This document shows, one piece after another, positions 4,450-7,206 of a stretch of 7,206 bases of DNA. The stretch lies in the NCBI RefSeq assembly GCF_014359955.1, contig NZ_JACIYL010000163.1:1-7206 (forward strand), read 5' to 3'. Made by a program: the position numbers and the translations under genes. Each line of letters opens with the position of its first letter. The first letter of the stretch is position 1. Origin of the DNA: Thermogutta sp. (lineage in GTDB: Bacteria; Planctomycetota; Planctomycetia; Pirellulales; Thermoguttaceae). Under the pieces are notes generated by a model. It was not told the origin of the DNA. It saw only the letters and a program-made list of their open reading frames with translations, and ran no database searches.

Positions 4450-5823
4450 ATGACGCGAAAAGACTGGGGAATTTTGGCCGCTCTGGTGATCGTGTTCCTC
4501 CTGGCGTACTTTCTCAACTTCAGTTCGCCGAGGATTCAGAACGCGGTCATGGAAGCCTTTCTCATGTTGCAGTGGTACGCGCGAAACCACACCCTCGCCT
4601 GTGTCGTGCCGGCCATGTTCATAGCGGGCGGAATTGCCACCTTCCTTTCCAAAGAAGGCGTTCTGCGACACCTCGGACCGCAGGCCAACAAGATCGAAGC
4701 CTATGCGGTGGCCTCGGTTGCAGGAACCGTGCTGGCCGTCTGCTCCTGCAGCGTGCTTCCCATGTTCGCGGGAATCTACCGGGTAGGCGCCGGACTGGGG
4801 CCTGCGGCGGCTTTTCTCTACTCCGGCCCGGCGATCAATGTGATGGCCATCTTCCTTACAGCTCGGGTCCTGGGTTGGGACCTGGGAATTGCCCGGGTGG
4901 TGGGTGCGGTCGTTTTCGCCGTGGTCATCGGCCTCATCATGTCCTGGATCTTCCGCAAAGAAGAAACAGAGCGAATCAAGGCATTCATGGCCCTTCCTCC
5001 GTCGGCGCCACCCAAGCGCAAGCTCTGGCAAAACGCGGCGTTTCTCGGGGCGATGGTCCTTTTCCTGGTGTTTTCCGACTGGAGCGACCCGAGTCGTACC
5101 CGCGTGGAATTCAACCCTGACACTCAGGTGACGCTCATGGACGGTTCCGTCCGTCAACTCAAGACGACAGGACCGATCGACGTGGCGGTGCTCCAGGAAA
5201 CCACGACAACTTACCGCCTGCAGATGGAGGAAACCATCCCCGAGCTTTCCAAAGGAATGAAGTTCAATGTGGACAAGCGGTACATCCGCAGCATGGCTCA
5301 GGATACCCCGCCGGGTTATGAATTCGCGGCCTGGGTGTATCGCAACCGCTGGTACTTTGCCGGTGTGTTCCTGTTGCTGACGATAATCATGGCTTTCTCC
5401 TGGTTCGAAAAGGCGGAATTGGGAGCCTGGCTCGGAGAGACGTGGTCATTCGCCAAACAGATCATCCCGCTCTTGTTCCTCGGCGTGTTTGTGACGGGCT
5501 TCGTGGGAGCTCTGCTTCCCGAAAAAGTGGTGGGATCTCTCGTAGGAGGAGATAACTTGCGGGCGAACCTCGTGGCGTCGGTCATCGGCGCGGCATGGTA
5601 TTTCGCCACACTCACCGAAATCCCCATTCTGGAAGCGTTGATCGGTTTGGGGATGGGGAAAGGTCCCGCACTGGCACTGTTGCTGGCCGGGCCGGCCCTC
5701 TCCCTTCCCAGTATCGCGGTCATCTACAGTGTGTGGGGATTTAAGAAAACAGCCACCTTCGTGGTACTCGTTGTGATCATGAGTACTATCGTGGGAATGA
5801 TTTTTGGAGCGTTTTTCGTCTGA
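4450..5823 (+). CDS. ArsP/DUF318-family permease, probable (organo)arsenical efflux, with extra soluble domain
   Basis: The 457-aa integral membrane protein belongs to the ArsP_1/DUF318 permease family. The first half carries the signature VCSCSVLPMFAGIYRVGAGLGPAAAFLYSGPAIN (97-130), with the paired cysteines C98 and C100. The second half repeats the fold with TEIPILEALIGLGMGKGPALALLLAGPALSLPSI (389-422), as expected for an internally duplicated transporter. Membrane segments lie roughly at 7-25, 49-66, 84-105, 116-138, 146-167, 195-209, 302-318, 337-356, 374-387, 405-427 and 434-456. A positively charged loop (169-195) is probably cytoplasmic. Residues about 210-300 form a hydrophilic, strand-rich insert predicted outside the membrane. 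Characterised ArsP proteins export trivalent organoarsenicals; that substrate is inferred here from the ars context. AGGGAG at 4434-4439 is the ribosome site. It is first gene after the arsR terminator. Confidence 0.85.
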   Translation: MTRKDWGILAALVIVFLLAYFLNFSSPRIQNAVMEAFLMLQWYARNHTLACVVPAMFIAGGIATFLSKEGVLRHLGPQANKIEAYAVASVAGTVLAVCSCSVLPMFAGIYRVGAGLGPAAAFLYSGPAINVMAIFLTARVLGWDLGIARVVGAVVFAVVIGLIMSWIFRKEETERIKAFMALPPSAPPKRKLWQNAAFLGAMVLFLVFSDWSDPSRTRVEFNPDTQVTLMDGSVRQLKTTGPIDVAVLQETTTTYRLQMEETIPELSKGMKFNVDKRYIRSMAQDTPPGYEFAAWVYRNRWYFAGVFLLLTIIMAFSWFEKAELGAWLGETWSFAKQIIPLLFLGVFVTGFVGALLPEKVVGSLVGGDNLRANLVASVIGAAWYFATLTEIPILEALIGLGMGKGPALALLLAGPALSLPSIAVIYSVWGFKKTATFVVLVVIMSTIVGMIFGAFFV

Positions 5824-5859
5824 TTTCGTGAACCCTGCCAACGGAAAGGAGATGTTGCC

Positions 5860-6096
5860 ATGAAACTCATTCAGGTTCTCGGTCCCGGATGTGCCAAGTG
5901 TCAGGCCCTTCTCAAAAATGCTGAGGAGGCCGTCAAGCAACTGGGAATGGAGGCACACATTGAGAAGGTATCGGACATTAACATGATCACAAGTTTCGGC
6001 GTGATGATGACGCCGGCTCTCGTTGTGGACGGTGAATTAAAGCTACAGGGCAAGGTGGCCAGTGTTGACGAGATCAAGCAAATCCTGGCGGGCTGA
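5860..6096 (+). CDS. Small thioredoxin/glutaredoxin-like protein, TM0996/MTH895 family
   Basis: The 78-aa protein is a minimal thioredoxin fold. It starts with strand KLIQVLGPG, then the redox motif C11-AKC14, a helix, and a second strand AHIEKV. The cis-proline segment MTPALVVDGEL (P52) and the terminal GKVASVDEIKQIL helix close the fold, all features of the TM0996/MTH895 glutaredoxin-like family. Such proteins are regularly found beside ArsP-type permeases and probably act as cytoplasmic dithiol reductants or metalloid carriers. Here it lies 36 bp after the permease stop with AAGGAG 8 nt before its ATG, so it is in the same transcription unit. No signal peptide is present. The partner and substrate are not known from sequence. 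Confidence 0.92.
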   Translation: MKLIQVLGPGCAKCQALLKNAEEAVKQLGMEAHIEKVSDINMITSFGVMMTPALVVDGELKLQGKVASVDEIKQILAG

Positions 6097-6156
6097 AGGC
6101 CCCTGGAACAAGCTGTCAGTCGCCCGGCACCTCAACCTGCGCAGGAAATTGACAAA

Positions 6157-6585
6157 ATGGCCGAAGAGACCAGTGCACGGCCGTGTGCTTGTTGCGGCAC
6201 AGAGGTCGCTGTTCTTGCCTGTTCGGGGGTCTCCAACCTGGGGCACCTGGCAGACCTTGCTGCCCGCGAGCTGAGCCACCGTGGCTCGGCCCGCATGGGA
6301 TGCCTGGCGGGGATCGGGGCAGGAGCCGCGGGCAGCATTAGCGCCGTCCGCAACGCCCGCCGTGTTTTGGTCATCGACGGTTGTCCCACCCAGTGCGGAC
6401 GCCGTACCCTGGAGCGGGCGGGCCTTACAGAGTTTGTTTCTATACGGGTGGACCAACTCGGTTTTAAACGGGGTGAATCGCCTGTCACTCAGGAAAATGT
6501 GCAGCGGATTGCCGACGAGGTGTGCCGCATCCTTTCGGCGGGACGCCCCGCAGAGGGTGAAGCGGATTCCGCCTGTTGTCAATAA
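6157..6585 (+). CDS. Cysteine-rich putative zinc-binding protein, DGC domain
   Basis: The 142-aa protein shows the DGC-domain pattern: LACSGVSNLGHLADLAARELSHRG (20-43) with C22, M47-GCLAGIGAG with C49, and LVIDGCPTQCGRRTLERAG (71-89) with the name-giving D74-G75-C76 plus C80. The family is predicted to bind zinc through conserved cysteines; its function is not established. It has ten cysteines in all, including an N-terminal CACC (10-13) and a terminal CC (140-141) outside the core, which suggests extra thiolate binding, perhaps of As(III). Members often neighbour small thioredoxin-like proteins and permeases. The ATG at 6157 follows AGGA at 6143-6146 by 10 nt and lies 60 bp after the preceding stop. 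No signal peptide is evident, so it is probably cytoplasmic. Confidence 0.85.
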   Translation: MAEETSARPCACCGTEVAVLACSGVSNLGHLADLAARELSHRGSARMGCLAGIGAGAAGSISAVRNARRVLVIDGCPTQCGRRTLERAGLTEFVSIRVDQLGFKRGESPVTQENVQRIADEVCRILSAGRPAEGEADSACCQ

Positions 6586-6672
6586 TGGACATTTTAGAGG
6601 CGTGCGTGGCCCGGCGAGCCTGTTGGAGATGACCGGGAACCGGTTTCGCGACATCATTCGGGAGGATTGATT

Positions 6673-7197
6673 ATGAGTCAGGGAGCGCATTGGCGGAACG
6701 TTTTTACGGGCGTGATGCTCCTTTTGGCCGGCGCAGCCCTGGGGGCGGCAGTGGTCAAAATAGCGGGAAACGGCACACCGCCGTCGCAGACGGTGACGGC
6801 TTCCCCTGCTGCTGCCAGCGGTCCCGCCCAGGAGCCAGCGCCGCAAATCATAAAGGACGGCGTGCTCGTCTATCTCTTCCATGGCAATGTGCGGTGTCCT
6901 ACATGCCTGGCCATCGAAGCCAGCACGAAAGAAGTGCTCGAGACGAACTTTGCAGGGGAATTAAACTCGCGCAAGATCATTATCCGTGAATTGAACTACG
7001 AAAAGCCGGAAAACAAACAATATATCGAAAAATATAAATTGATCGCCCCGACGGTCGTGATGGTCCGTATTCGCGACGGGGAAGAAAAGGAATTTGTTAA
7101 CCTCATGGAAGTCTGGCAGTGTGTGGGCGATAAAGAGGCATTCACACGCCTTATTGCCGATAACCTGAAAAAGATGCTCCAGGATATAACAGGTTAG
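6673..7197 (+). CDS. arsF: Membrane-anchored thioredoxin-fold protein, ArsF family
   Basis: The 174-aa protein has an N-terminal membrane segment (about 11-31), a Thr/Pro/Ala-rich linker (34-57), then a thioredoxin-like domain. The domain has strand VLVYLFHGN, the redox motif C75-PTC78, strand KIIIRELNYE, the cis-proline segment LIAPTVVMVRI (P127) and a C-terminal helix after W148-QC150-VGDKEAFTRL. The YLFH-x-x-x-RC-x-TC pattern matches the family named for ArsF of the arsEFG nitroarsenical resistance operon, where ArsF is described as a nitroreductase subunit. Whether this copy reduces nitroaromatic arsenicals or only handles thiols is inference. It lacks a lipobox and probably stays anchored, facing outward. 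ATG 6673 is preferred over an in-frame TTG at 6667 because GGGAGG (6660-6665) lies 7 nt before it. An ArsG-type permease is expected next, beyond the window. Confidence 0.8.
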   Translation: MSQGAHWRNVFTGVMLLLAGAALGAAVVKIAGNGTPPSQTVTASPAAASGPAQEPAPQIIKDGVLVYLFHGNVRCPTCLAIEASTKEVLETNFAGELNSRKIIIRELNYEKPENKQYIEKYKLIAPTVVMVRIRDGEEKEFVNLMEVWQCVGDKEAFTRLIADNLKKMLQDITG

Positions 7198-7206
7198 TTG
7201 GGTGCG

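Noticed and set aside
4429..5157. 242-residue open frame on - opposite the permease
   Set aside because: Antisense shadow of the DUF318 permease with a His/Arg/Glu-rich low-complexity product.
6043..6882. 279-residue open frame on - across the redoxin, DGC and ArsF genes
   Set aside because: It spans three well-supported + strand genes in antisense and has no family signature.
1..7206. tRNA, rRNA, CRISPR array or insertion sequence
   Set aside because: No cloverleaf, regular direct repeats, transposase motifs or terminal inverted repeats were seen; the HNH gene alone is not evidence of a mobile element.

Overview
The window looks like bacterial chromosome of moderately high G+C, most likely from a planctomycete (Pirellulales/Thermogutta-like). 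That guess rests on the style of the proteins: an HNH protein with an N-terminal LNRHWQP block, an ImmA/IrrE-like protein with a long C-terminal tail, a planctomycete-type NikR, and a concanavalin-like protein end. No rRNA gene is present to confirm it.

Left part (1-3830). The C-terminal end of an unknown protein with a beta-sandwich-like tail is followed by a gene-poor stretch. Next comes an ImmA/IrrE-family (M78) protein on the + strand, with a clear promoter, a 16-bp palindrome over the start point and a likely terminator. Convergent to it, on the - strand, lies a yebC-nikR pair: a YebC/TACO1 translation factor and a nickel-responsive repressor with all four nickel ligands. Divergent from yebC, after about 600 bp without a gene, is a + strand HNH endonuclease.

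The most unusual signal in this half is non-coding. About 140 nt ending at the -10 region of the immA-like promoter (391-529) resembles about 140 nt upstream of the HNH gene (2912-3051). Both copies fold into the same series of hairpins, and several base pairs differ between copies in a compensatory way. This suggests a dispersed structured RNA or regulatory element.

Right part (3877-7206). This is an arsenic, probably organoarsenical, resistance cluster: an ArsR repressor with its own operator-promoter, a terminator, then an ArsP/DUF318-type permease with an extra extracytoplasmic domain, a TM0996-type small thioredoxin-like protein, a cysteine-rich DGC-domain protein and a membrane-anchored thioredoxin-fold protein of the ArsF type. 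The window ends just after the last gene. An ArsG-type efflux permease would be the expected next gene, but it is not visible. A plausible division of labour is: ArsR senses As(III) or a trivalent organoarsenical and releases the promoter, the two CxxC thioredoxin-fold proteins supply reducing power, the DGC protein binds metal or metalloid through cysteines, and the permease exports the product. Everything beyond family membership is inference.
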